Part shown: piece by piece, positions 1-5,322 of the stretch
Layout of the letters: every line of letters starts with the position of its first letter
Numbering within the stretch: the first letter of the stretch is position 1
Source: an uncultured Fusobacterium sp.
GTDB taxonomy: Bacteria > Fusobacteriota > Fusobacteriia > Fusobacteriales > Fusobacteriaceae
Reading direction: 5' to 3'
Assembly (NCBI GenBank): GCA_900543175.1
Contig: UQQO01000034.1
Coordinates: 1-17,869 of the forward strand
DNA length: 17,869 bases
The notes under the pieces: model-generated
What the model was told of the DNA's origin: nothing
The model's database searches: none
The model's input: the letters and a program-made list of their open reading frames with translations, nothing else
Made by a program: the position numbers and the translations under genes

Positions 1-1
1 G

Positions 2-160
2 GCAGGAGATGTGGGATGCTCCTCCGGACCTACCTATGTGGGAATGATCTCCAGCGCATTGAACGATAACCTGAAATTGGGAATTTTTGCAGCTCTAATT
101 TTCCCAATCCTTATGATGATAGGAATAAAACTGATCATGGGACTGAGAAAAAACGCATAG
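2..160 (+). CDS. MFS-type transporter, C-terminal end (partial)
   Basis: This is the last 52 codons of a gene that begins before the window; the frame is open from base 2 to the TAG at 158-160. The translation starts AGDVGCSSGPTYVGMIS, which resembles the glycine-rich end of TM10/TM11 in major facilitator transporters. A hydrophobic stretch (LGIFAALIFPILMMIGIKLIMGL) then forms a last membrane helix, ending in a short basic tail. The substrate cannot be told from this piece. Its base composition is odd: about 44% G+C by my count for bases 1-160, with codons such as CTG, TCC, ACC and CGC-rich stretches, whereas everything downstream is far more AT-rich. The next small gene starts 7 bases after the stop, so the two may be co-transcribed. 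The MFS call is from sequence style only. Confidence 0.6.
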   Translation, partial: AGDVGCSSGPTYVGMISSALNDNLKLGIFAALIFPILMMIGIKLIMGLRKNA

Positions 161-167
161 GTTTGTA

Positions 168-401
168 ATGCGATGTGAAATATTGATAAAAAATAAAAAA
201 TGGGAGACATCATTTAAAAATGTTAAATTAATATGTGATGTACACTCAGAAAATAAAATTTTCTATATTGATTTTAAATATAATGGAAAAAATATCAGTA
301 TAAAAACATACAATCTTGACTATACTTTCAGATATTTAGAGATTTTATTTGATAAAATAATAAAAAAACAGGAAAATAAAGATATTCAGTTAGCAAGTTA
401 A
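168..401 (+). CDS. small hypothetical protein (77 aa)
   Basis: I do not recognise this protein. It is lysine-rich, with no membrane segment or signal peptide, and alternates short hydrophobic strands (KLICDV, IFYIDFKY, ISIKTY) with a C-terminal amphipathic helix (TFRYLEILFDKIIKKQ), so a small alpha/beta fold is likely. It starts 7 bases after the upstream transporter stop; the only ribosome-binding-site candidate is a weak AGG about 5 bases before the ATG. A strong intrinsic terminator 22 bases after the stop suggests it is the last gene of the transporter transcript. Its AT-rich composition matches the rest of the window and not the transporter in front of it. The weak ribosome binding site keeps the confidence moderate. 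Confidence 0.45.
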   Translation: MRCEILIKNKKWETSFKNVKLICDVHSENKIFYIDFKYNGKNISIKTYNLDYTFRYLEILFDKIIKKQENKDIQLAS

Positions 402-422
402 AAAATAGAGATTAAAAGTTCG

Positions 423-460
423 TAAGAGAAGGTACTTTCAGTATTTTCTCTTATTTTTTT
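423..460 (+). terminator. intrinsic terminator after the 77-aa gene
   Basis: Bases 423-435 pair with 441-453 (13 bp including two G-T pairs) around the 5-base loop TTTCA, followed by seven T (454-460). It separates the upstream transporter transcript from dhaM. Confidence 0.88.
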
Positions 461-503
461 ACAAAAAATAGTTACTATATATTCTATTTATGTTATAATA
501 TAA

Positions 504-533
504 TTGATACATTTATGAAGTAAAAAGTATCAA
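504..533. promoter_or_regulatory. inverted repeat upstream of dhaM promoter
   Basis: TTGATAC at 504-510 is mirrored exactly by GTATCAA at 527-533, with 16 bases between. It ends 4 bases before the -35 box of dhaM. This could be an operator for a dimeric regulator, or a hairpin if a second promoter (TATAAT around 494-499) is used. No regulator gene is linked, so the binder is unknown. Confidence 0.4.
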
Positions 534-536
534 ATC

Positions 537-566
537 TTGACAAATAATAAAAACGAGGTATATAAA
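537..566 (+). promoter_or_regulatory. promoter of dhaM
   Basis: TTGACA (537-542) and TATAAA (561-566) are separated by 18 bases, a near-consensus housekeeping promoter about 40 bases before the chosen dhaM start. Confidence 0.6.
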
Positions 567-606
567 ATAGTAATAAAATATGTCGAAAATTTCTATGGGG
601 GAAACA

Positions 607-996
607 ATGGTAGGAATAGTAGTAGTTGCACACAATCCAAAATTATCACAGGAAATTATAAATTTCTGTTTAGAGTTAAAAAATAGTGATTTTCACCTAG
701 TTAATGGTGGAGGAATTGATAAAGAAGGGAACTATGGAACTTGTCCACAGATAATTTCAAGAGCTATAAAAAGTGCAGATCAAGGAGATGGAGTAGTAGT
801 TCTTTGTGATCTTGGAAGTTCTGTATTAAATGCAGAGAAAGCTAAAGAGGCATTAAAGGATGAAATAAGAGTTGAGATAGTAGATGCTCCTATTGTAGAA
901 GGGGCAATAGTTGGAGTTTCATCAAATCATCCAAAGGTGAAGATTGAAACTTTAGTTGAATTTATAAAAGAGGCAAAGGAGTTTCCTAAATTTTAA
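607..996 (+). CDS. dhaM: DhaM-like phosphocarrier (EIIA-Man fold) of PTS-dependent dihydroxyacetone kinase
   Basis: DhaM relays phosphate from HPr to the ADP bound in DhaL, so that DhaK-DhaL can phosphorylate dihydroxyacetone in the cytoplasm. The 129-residue protein is a single EIIA-Man-type domain with hallmarks of DhaM: MVGIVVVAHNPK with the phospho-acceptor His9, a GGG turn with GTCPQII around residues 35-49, CDLGSSVLNAE, and DAPIVEGA. The start at 607 is preferred to the in-frame ATG at 580 because GGGGGA (597-602) lies 4 bases before it and family proteins begin MVGI. The E. coli protein has extra HPr- and EI-like domains; this is the short form. No dhaK or dhaL is adjacent, which is unusual because the three subunits are normally clustered. 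It has its own promoter and lies between a terminator and the ileS leader. Confidence 0.88.
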   Translation: MVGIVVVAHNPKLSQEIINFCLELKNSDFHLVNGGGIDKEGNYGTCPQIISRAIKSADQGDGVVVLCDLGSSVLNAEKAKEALKDEIRVEIVDAPIVEGAIVGVSSNHPKVKIETLVEFIKEAKEFPKF

Positions 997-1024
997 TTGA
1001 AATTATATTAAAAAGTGATATAGT
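997..1024 (+). promoter_or_regulatory. promoter of the ileS leader
   Basis: TTGAAA (997-1002) begins directly after the dhaM stop. TATAGT (1019-1024) follows after 16 bases and is preceded by TG at the extended -10 position. Transcription would begin near 1031 and give a leader of about 275 bases before ileS. No terminator is visible between dhaM and this point, so read-through from dhaM is possible. Confidence 0.5.
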
Positions 1025-1043
1025 AGTAGTATTTTTTTAGATT

Positions 1044-1087
1044 ATATATTACTCACCCCTTGCTTTTATAAGGGATATGTGATATAT
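1044..1087 (+). other. 5' hairpin of the ileS leader RNA
   Basis: Bases 1044-1052 pair with 1079-1087 (9 bp, one G-U). An internal loop follows, then CCCTT (1057-1061) pairs with AAGGG (1070-1074). No T-run follows, so it is not a terminator of the usual kind. It would sit near the 5' end of the leader transcript. Its role is unknown; mRNA stabilisation or timing of the downstream switch are possible. Confidence 0.45.
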
Positions 1088-1119
1088 TGTATTTAGAAAA
1101 ATAAAAGGGGAGAAAAGAG

Positions 1120-1170
1120 ATGGGATATAGAAAGGCTATAATAATAATATCAATAATATGTTCAAAATAA
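1120..1170 (+). CDS. isoleucine-rich leader peptide of ileS (16 aa)
   Basis: The frame encodes MGYRKAIIIISIICSK and then TAA. Six of 16 codons are isoleucine, all ATA, four of them consecutive. GGGGAG at 1107-1112 lies 7 bases before the ATG, a good ribosome binding site. The codon run lies in front of a terminator that precedes the gene for isoleucyl-tRNA synthetase. The peptide is therefore read as an attenuation leader: shortage of charged tRNA-Ile would stall the ribosome on the ATA codons. The codon run (from 1142 to 1159) can itself pair with 1172-1189, immediately before the candidate antiterminator strand at 1191-1200. Leader peptides of this kind are established for pheST and for amino-acid biosynthesis operons; I do not know of one described for ileS in this group. 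The function is inferred; the frame, its ribosome binding site and codon content are seen directly. Confidence 0.78.
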   Translation: MGYRKAIIIISIICSK

Positions 1171-1189
1171 AATATTATAGATATTGTTA
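1142..1189 (+). other. leader hairpin containing the Ile codons (attenuator segments 1:2)
   Basis: Bases 1142-1159 pair with 1172-1189 around a 12-base loop. There is one A-A mismatch (1152/1179) and one U-G pair (1145/1186); the rest are Watson-Crick pairs, mostly A-U. The 5' arm is the ATA codon run of the leader peptide, so a translating or stalled ribosome must open this helix. Confidence 0.5.
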
Positions 1190-1190
1190 A

Positions 1191-1245
1191 TGTGGCGTTG
1201 TATATGTTATTTCTTAATGAAAATTAGTAGATAAGGGCAACCACA
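1191..1245 (+). promoter_or_regulatory. candidate antiterminator pairing in the ileS leader
   Basis: TGTGG-C-GTTG at 1191-1200 can pair with CAACCACA at 1238-1245 (8 bp, two bases bulged). This would occupy the 5' arm and loop of the terminator at 1233-1260. It is mutually exclusive with termination. How the leader ribosome controls it is not resolved by eye. Confidence 0.45.
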
Positions 1246-1260
1246 GGTTGCCTTTTTTTT
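1233..1260 (+). terminator. attenuator terminator ahead of ileS
   Basis: GGCAACC (1236-1242) and GGTTGCC (1246-1252) form a 7-bp perfect GC-rich stem around the loop ACA, extended by A-U and G-U pairs at the base and followed by eight T (1253-1260). It ends 46 bases before the ileS start with no complete gene other than the leader peptide before it, so it must be regulated or leaky for ileS to be made. Confidence 0.88.
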
Positions 1261-1306
1261 ATAGGTAGAAATAAAATTAATATAAACTTTATATTAGGAG
1301 GTTTTT

Positions 1307-4300
1307 ATGTACAAAAAGGTGTCTACAAATCTTAATTTTGTAGAGAGAGAAAAAGAAATTGAAAAATTTTGGAAAGAAAACAAAATTTTTGAAAAAAGCT
1401 TAGATTTAAGAAAAGGGGATAAGACTTATACATTCTATGATGGACCACCTACAGCTAATGGAAAGCCTCATATAGGGCATGTTTTAACTCGTGTTATTAA
1501 AGATATGATCCCTAGATATAGAACAATGAAAGGTTATGATGTACCTAGAAAAGCTGGATGGGATACACATGGACTTCCAGTAGAACTAGAAGTAGAAAAA
1601 CTACTAGGAATCAATGGTAAAGATCAAATTGAAAATTATGGACTTGAACCATTCATCAATGAGTGTAAAAAAAGTGTATGGAAATATAAAAGCATGTGGG
1701 AAGATTTCTCTGGAACTGTAGGATTCTGGGCAGATATGGAGAAACCATATGTAACATATGATAATAACTTTATCGAATCTGAATGGTGGGCATTAAAACA
1801 AATTTGGGAAAAGGGATTACTATATAAAGGATTTAAAATAGTACCTTACTGCCCAAGATGTGGAACTCCTCTATCAAGCCACGAGGTTGCTCAAGGATAT
1901 AAAGATGTAAAAGAAAAATCAGCTATTGTTAGATTTAAAGTTAAAGGTGAAGATGCTTATATCTTAGCATGGACAACTACTCCTTGGACTCTACCTTCAA
2001 ACGTAGCTCTTTGTGTAAACCCTAAAGAAACTTATGTAAAAGTAAAACATGGAGAATATACTTACTACATGGCAGAAGCTTTAGTAGCAACTGTACTTAA
2101 AGAGGATTATGAAATTCTTGAAACTTACGTAGGAAAAGATTTAGAATATAAAGAGTATGAACCACTATTTGGTTTTGTATCACCAGACAAAAAATGTTGG
2201 TTTGTAACTTGTGATGATTATGTAACACTTACAGATGGAACTGGAGTAGTTCATATTGCACCTGCATTCGGGGAAGACGACGCCAATGTTGGAAGAAAAT
2301 ATGACTTACCATTTGTTCAATTAGTTGATGCTAAAGGGGAGATGACAAAAGAAACTCCTTGGGCTGGAACTTTCTGTAAAAAAGCAGATAAACCTATCTT
2401 AATAGATCTAGAAACAAGAGGATTACTATTTGATGCTCCATCATTTGAACATAACTACCCTCATTGCTGGAGATGTGACACACCTCTTATCTATTATGCA
2501 AGAGAATCATGGTTCATCAAAATGACAGCTGTAAAAGATGATCTTATCAGAAATAACAATACAATTAACTGGATACCAAAAACAATAGGAAAAGGACGTT
2601 TTGGAGATTGGTTAGAAAATGTTCAAGACTGGGGTATCAGTAGAGATAGATATTGGGGAACTCCACTAAACGTTTGGGAGTGTGAATGTGGACATAAACA
2701 TGCAATAGGAAGTATAGCTGAATTAAAATCTATGTCACCTAACTGTCCAGATAATATAGAGTTACACCGTCCATATATTGATGCTGTAACTATTACTTGT
2801 CCTCACTGTGGAAAACAAATGCATAGAGTGTCAGAAGTAATTGACTGTTGGTTTGACTCAGGATCAATGCCTTTTGCTCAACACCACTATCCATTTGAAA
2901 ATCAAGATCTATTTGAAAAACAATTCCCTGCTGACTTTATATCAGAGGCAGTTGACCAAACAAGAGGATGGTTCTATTCACTTCTTGCAATATCTACTTT
3001 GATATTTAACAAAGCACCATATAAAAATGTAATTGTTTTAGGACACGTTCAAGATGAGAATGGACAAAAAATGTCTAAATCTAAAGGAAATGCAGTAGAT
3101 CCATTTGAAGCACTAGCAACTTATGGAGCAGATGCAATTCGTTGGTATTTCTATATTAACTCAGCTCCTTGGTTACCAAATAGATTCCACGGAAAAGCTG
3201 TATTAGAGGGACAACGTAAATTTATGTCAACACTATGGAACACTTATGCTTTCTATGTTCTATATGCTGAGATAGATCAATTTGATCCTACAAAATATAC
3301 ACTAGATAAAGAAAAATTAACTGTAATGGACAGATGGCTACTTTCAAAATTAAATACAGTTGTAAAAGGTGTAGATGAAAACTTAGCTGATTACAAACTA
3401 TTAGAAGCAGCTAGACTTCTACAAGATTTTGTTGATGAATTAAGTAACTGGTATGTAAGAAGAAGTAGAGAGCGTTTCTGGGTACAAGATATGACAGATG
3501 ATAAGATCACTGCTTATATGACTCTTTACACAGCATTAGTTACTATCTGTAAAACAGCAGCTCCAATGATTCCATTTATGACAGAGGAGATCTATCAAAA
3601 CCTAGTTTGCAGTGTAGATAAAAATGCTCCTGAAAGTATTCACTTAACTGATTATCCAACAGTTGATGAATCAATGATTGATAAAGAACTTGAAGATAAT
3701 ATGGAAGAGGTATTACAAGTTGTAACTTTAGGAAGAGCAGCAAGAAATGCAGCTAACATTAAAAATAGACAACCAATAGCTAATATCTATGTAAAAGCTG
3801 AAAATGTAGTTGGAGAGCTATATCAAAATATAATTAAAGAGGAACTAAATATTAAAGAGATCCACTTTATAGATGATGCTTCACAATTTACTTCATATAC
3901 ATTTAAACCACAACTAAAAACTTTAGGACAAAGATATGGTAAAAAAGTTAATGAGATTCGTACTCTATTAGCTGAAATTGATGGAAGTAAAGCTAAAAAA
4001 GAACTTGATACAACAGGAGTTCTTAAACTACAACTTTCTGATGGAACAGAAGCACCTTTAGCACCAGAAGATCTTTTAATAGATACTGCTCAAACTGAAG
4101 GATATATGCCTTTAGAAGATAGAGGAGTTACTGTTATTCTTGATACAAAACTTACTCCTGAATTAATAGAAGAGGGATTTGTAAGAGAAGTTATCAGTAA
4201 AATCCAATCTATGCGTAAAGAAGCTAACTTTGATGTAATGGATCACATCGTTCTTTATGAAAAAGATAATGATAAGATAAAAGATATTATTACTAGAAAT

Positions 4301-4423
4301 GCAGAGGAAATTAAACATGATACTTTAACAGATGAGATAGTATTTGGAGAAGTAGATGGATTTACAGCTGATTTTAATGTAAATGGAGAAAAAGTTTCTT
4401 TTGGAGTAAAAGTAAATAAATAA
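1307..4423 (+). CDS. ileS: isoleucyl-tRNA synthetase, type 2 (eukaryote-like)
   Basis: Charges tRNA-Ile with isoleucine in the cytoplasm. Class I signatures are intact: HIGH at residues 55-58 (DGPPTANGKPHIGH) and KMSKS at 588-592. The CP1 editing domain shows WTTTPWTLPSN near 222-232 and GTGVVHIAPAFGEDD further on. Cysteine pairs at 182/185, 387/390, 459/461 and 498/501 suggest zinc knuckles, and the C-terminal third is the anticodon-binding region. The length of 1038 residues and the segment CPRCGTPLSSHEVAQGYK match the longer type-2 IleRS (about 1040 aa; eukaryotes, some Bacteria) and not the roughly 930-aa type 1. Type-2 enzymes are generally insensitive to mupirocin. AGGAGG at 1296-1301 fixes the start. 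The gene is monocistronic: an attenuator-like leader precedes it and a strong terminator follows. Confidence 0.97.
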   Translation: MYKKVSTNLNFVEREKEIEKFWKENKIFEKSLDLRKGDKTYTFYDGPPTANGKPHIGHVLTRVIKDMIPRYRTMKGYDVPRKAGWDTHGLPVELEVEKLLGINGKDQIENYGLEPFINECKKSVWKYKSMWEDFSGTVGFWADMEKPYVTYDNNFIESEWWALKQIWEKGLLYKGFKIVPYCPRCGTPLSSHEVAQGYKDVKEKSAIVRFKVKGEDAYILAWTTTPWTLPSNVALCVNPKETYVKVKHGEYTYYMAEALVATVLKEDYEILETYVGKDLEYKEYEPLFGFVSPDKKCWFVTCDDYVTLTDGTGVVHIAPAFGEDDANVGRKYDLPFVQLVDAKGEMTKETPWAGTFCKKADKPILIDLETRGLLFDAPSFEHNYPHCWRCDTPLIYYARESWFIKMTAVKDDLIRNNNTINWIPKTIGKGRFGDWLENVQDWGISRDRYWGTPLNVWECECGHKHAIGSIAELKSMSPNCPDNIELHRPYIDAVTITCPHCGKQMHRVSEVIDCWFDSGSMPFAQHHYPFENQDLFEKQFPADFISEAVDQTRGWFYSLLAISTLIFNKAPYKNVIVLGHVQDENGQKMSKSKGNAVDPFEALATYGADAIRWYFYINSAPWLPNRFHGKAVLEGQRKFMSTLWNTYAFYVLYAEIDQFDPTKYTLDKEKLTVMDRWLLSKLNTVVKGVDENLADYKLLEAARLLQDFVDELSNWYVRRSRERFWVQDMTDDKITAYMTLYTALVTICKTAAPMIPFMTEEIYQNLVCSVDKNAPESIHLTDYPTVDESMIDKELEDNMEEVLQVVTLGRAARNAANIKNRQPIANIYVKAENVVGELYQNIIKEELNIKEIHFIDDASQFTSYTFKPQLKTLGQRYGKKVNEIRTLLAEIDGSKAKKELDTTGVLKLQLSDGTEAPLAPEDLLIDTAQTEGYMPLEDRGVTVILDTKLTPELIEEGFVREVISKIQSMRKEANFDVMDHIVLYEKDNDKIKDIITRNAEEIKHDTLTDEIVFGEVDGFTADFNVNGEKVSFGVKVNK

Positions 4424-4430
4424 GATATTT

Positions 4431-4458
4431 AAGAGGCTATTTTTATAGCCTCTTTTAT
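4431..4458 (+). terminator. intrinsic terminator of ileS
   Basis: AAGAGGCTAT (4431-4440) and ATAGCCTCTT (4445-4454) form a perfect 10-bp stem around TTTT, followed by a T-rich stretch. Confidence 0.92.
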
Positions 4459-4476
4459 ATTTTAGTTTTTAAAATA

Positions 4477-4513
4477 TTGTAACAAAATTGACATAAATAT
4501 CTGTTATTATTAA
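4477..4513 (+). promoter_or_regulatory. conserved promoter block of sRNA copy 1
   Basis: TTGTAACA (4477-4484), TTGACA (4488-4493) and TTATTAT (4504-4510) occur in the same order and spacing before the second sRNA copy, while the bases between them differ. The distance from TTGACA to the best -10-like word (TATTAA, 4508-4513) is only 14 bases, short for a housekeeping sigma. The AAC word in TTGTAACA recalls -35 elements of ECF sigma factors. The sigma assignment is inference. Confidence 0.55.
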
Positions 4514-4514
4514 G

Positions 4515-4590
4515 GCATAATAAATCTTTCCCCAAGATGTTTTATATATAGATATACAAAAAAGACATAGAAAACTCTATGTCTTTTTTG
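4515..4590 (+). ncRNA. predicted small RNA, copy 1 (UCCCC-loop family)
   Basis: There is no open frame here, yet 4521-4556 matches 14857-14892 at 35 of 36 positions. ATCTT (4524-4528) pairs with AAGAT (4534-4538) and shows the loop TCCCC. A T/A-rich linker follows (4539-4560), then a terminator hairpin (4561-4586) with a T-run. The transcript would be about 70-75 nt. A C-rich hairpin loop is a common seed for base pairing with Shine-Dalgarno sequences, as in the UCCC-motif sRNAs of Staphylococcus. The terminator hairpin sequence is unrelated to that of copy 2, so selection is on the promoter and 5' seed part. Stress sRNAs such as FoxI are known in F. nucleatum; whether this is a relative I cannot establish. 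The 5' end is estimated. Confidence 0.72.
4561..4589. terminator. bidirectional terminator (sRNA copy 1 and LytTR gene)
   Basis: AAAGACATAG (4561-4570) pairs with CTATGTCTTT (4577-4586), with six T on the plus side (4584-4589) and six A before it (4558-4563), which give a T-run on the minus strand. It ends 2 bases from the stop of the minus-strand regulator gene. Confidence 0.85.
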
Positions 4591-5313
4591 TTATTTAATA
4601 ACCAACATCTCTTTAAACTCTTTAATATTATTACGACTTACAGGAACTTTAAATTTTAGATCTTGAATCTTTAAAATATAAGTTCCATTAAACCAAGGTT
4701 CTACCTCGGTTATCTTGTCCAGATTAACAATATATGATCTATGAGTTCTATAAAATTTCCACATAGGAAGAAGTTCTTCCCATTTAGAGATTTTTATTTT
4801 AGATGAATAAGAGTGATCTTTTGTATGGATTATACTCTCTTTTTCTCCAGCTTCAATATAATATATATCATCAATAGAGATAACAAACATCTTTTCATCA
4901 GAAGTTACAGTGATCTTATTTATTTGACTGACCTCTTTTATATGCTCATGCTCTTTAAATTTTGTAAGATTATCTAATACTTCATTTATTCTCTTATCAG
5001 AATAAGGTTTTAAAAGATAATCAAAGGCTTTTATCTCAAAAGCTTCAGGAGCATAATCTCTATATGCTGTGATAAAAATTATTTTTAGATTTTCATCTAA
5101 CTTTGACAATATTTTTCCAAGGCTCATACCATCTAATTCAGGCATATTTATATCTAAAAAAACCACATCAGTTTTATTATCTTGAAGATATTTTAAAGCA
5201 TCAAGTGGATTTTCAAACTCTCTTTCTAACTCTATTCCATCATGGTTTTCAATAAAGAATTTCAGCTCTTCTCTAGCTGGAAACTCATCTTCAACTATTA
5301 CACATTTAACCAT
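4591..5313 (-). CDS. LytTR-family response regulator
   Basis: A 240-residue two-component regulator. The N-terminal receiver domain (about 1-120) has the acidic pair EDE at 8-10, the phospho-acceptor Asp54 (VVFLDINMPELDG), the switch threonine in FITAY and the lysine in LLKPY. The C-terminal LytTR DNA-binding domain (about 135-238) shows YIEAGEKESIIHT, FYRTHRSYIVNLDKI and VPVSRNN. It lies 9 bases downstream of the LytS-type kinase; its AGGAGG overlaps the kinase stop codon, so the two are translationally linked. With a cstA-type transporter divergent from the kinase, the layout resembles E. coli BtsSR-BtsT (pyruvate sensing and uptake) and LytSR systems. It probably activates the neighbouring transporter gene; that target is inferred from context. 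Confidence 0.93.
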   Translation of the reverse strand: MVKCVIVEDEFPAREELKFFIENHDGIELEREFENPLDALKYLQDNKTDVVFLDINMPELDGMSLGKILSKLDENLKIIFITAYRDYAPEAFEIKAFDYLLKPYSDKRINEVLDNLTKFKEHEHIKEVSQINKITVTSDEKMFVISIDDIYYIEAGEKESIIHTKDHSYSSKIKISKWEELLPMWKFYRTHRSYIVNLDKITEVEPWFNGTYILKIQDLKFKVPVSRNNIKEFKEMLVIK

Positions 5314-5322
5314 TAAAACCTC

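Noticed and set aside
580..606. Upstream ATG as the start of dhaM
   Set aside because: The nearest GAGGT is about 20 bases away, while the ATG at 607 has GGGGGA at correct distance and gives the family N-terminus.
1020..1306. T-box riboswitch before ileS
   Set aside because: The region has a terminator and a UGG, but there is no GGGTGG-ACCGCG T-box core, the 5' arm of the terminator is G-rich and not CGTCCC-like, and the base after TGG would not match the tRNA-Ile discriminator. The Ile-rich frame explains the layout better.
4515..4590. Insertion-sequence end or mobile repeat as the cause of the duplicated 36-bp block
   Set aside because: No target-site duplication, transposase or terminal inverted repeats. 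Similarity is confined to promoter words and the hairpin/linker, and the flanking terminators differ.
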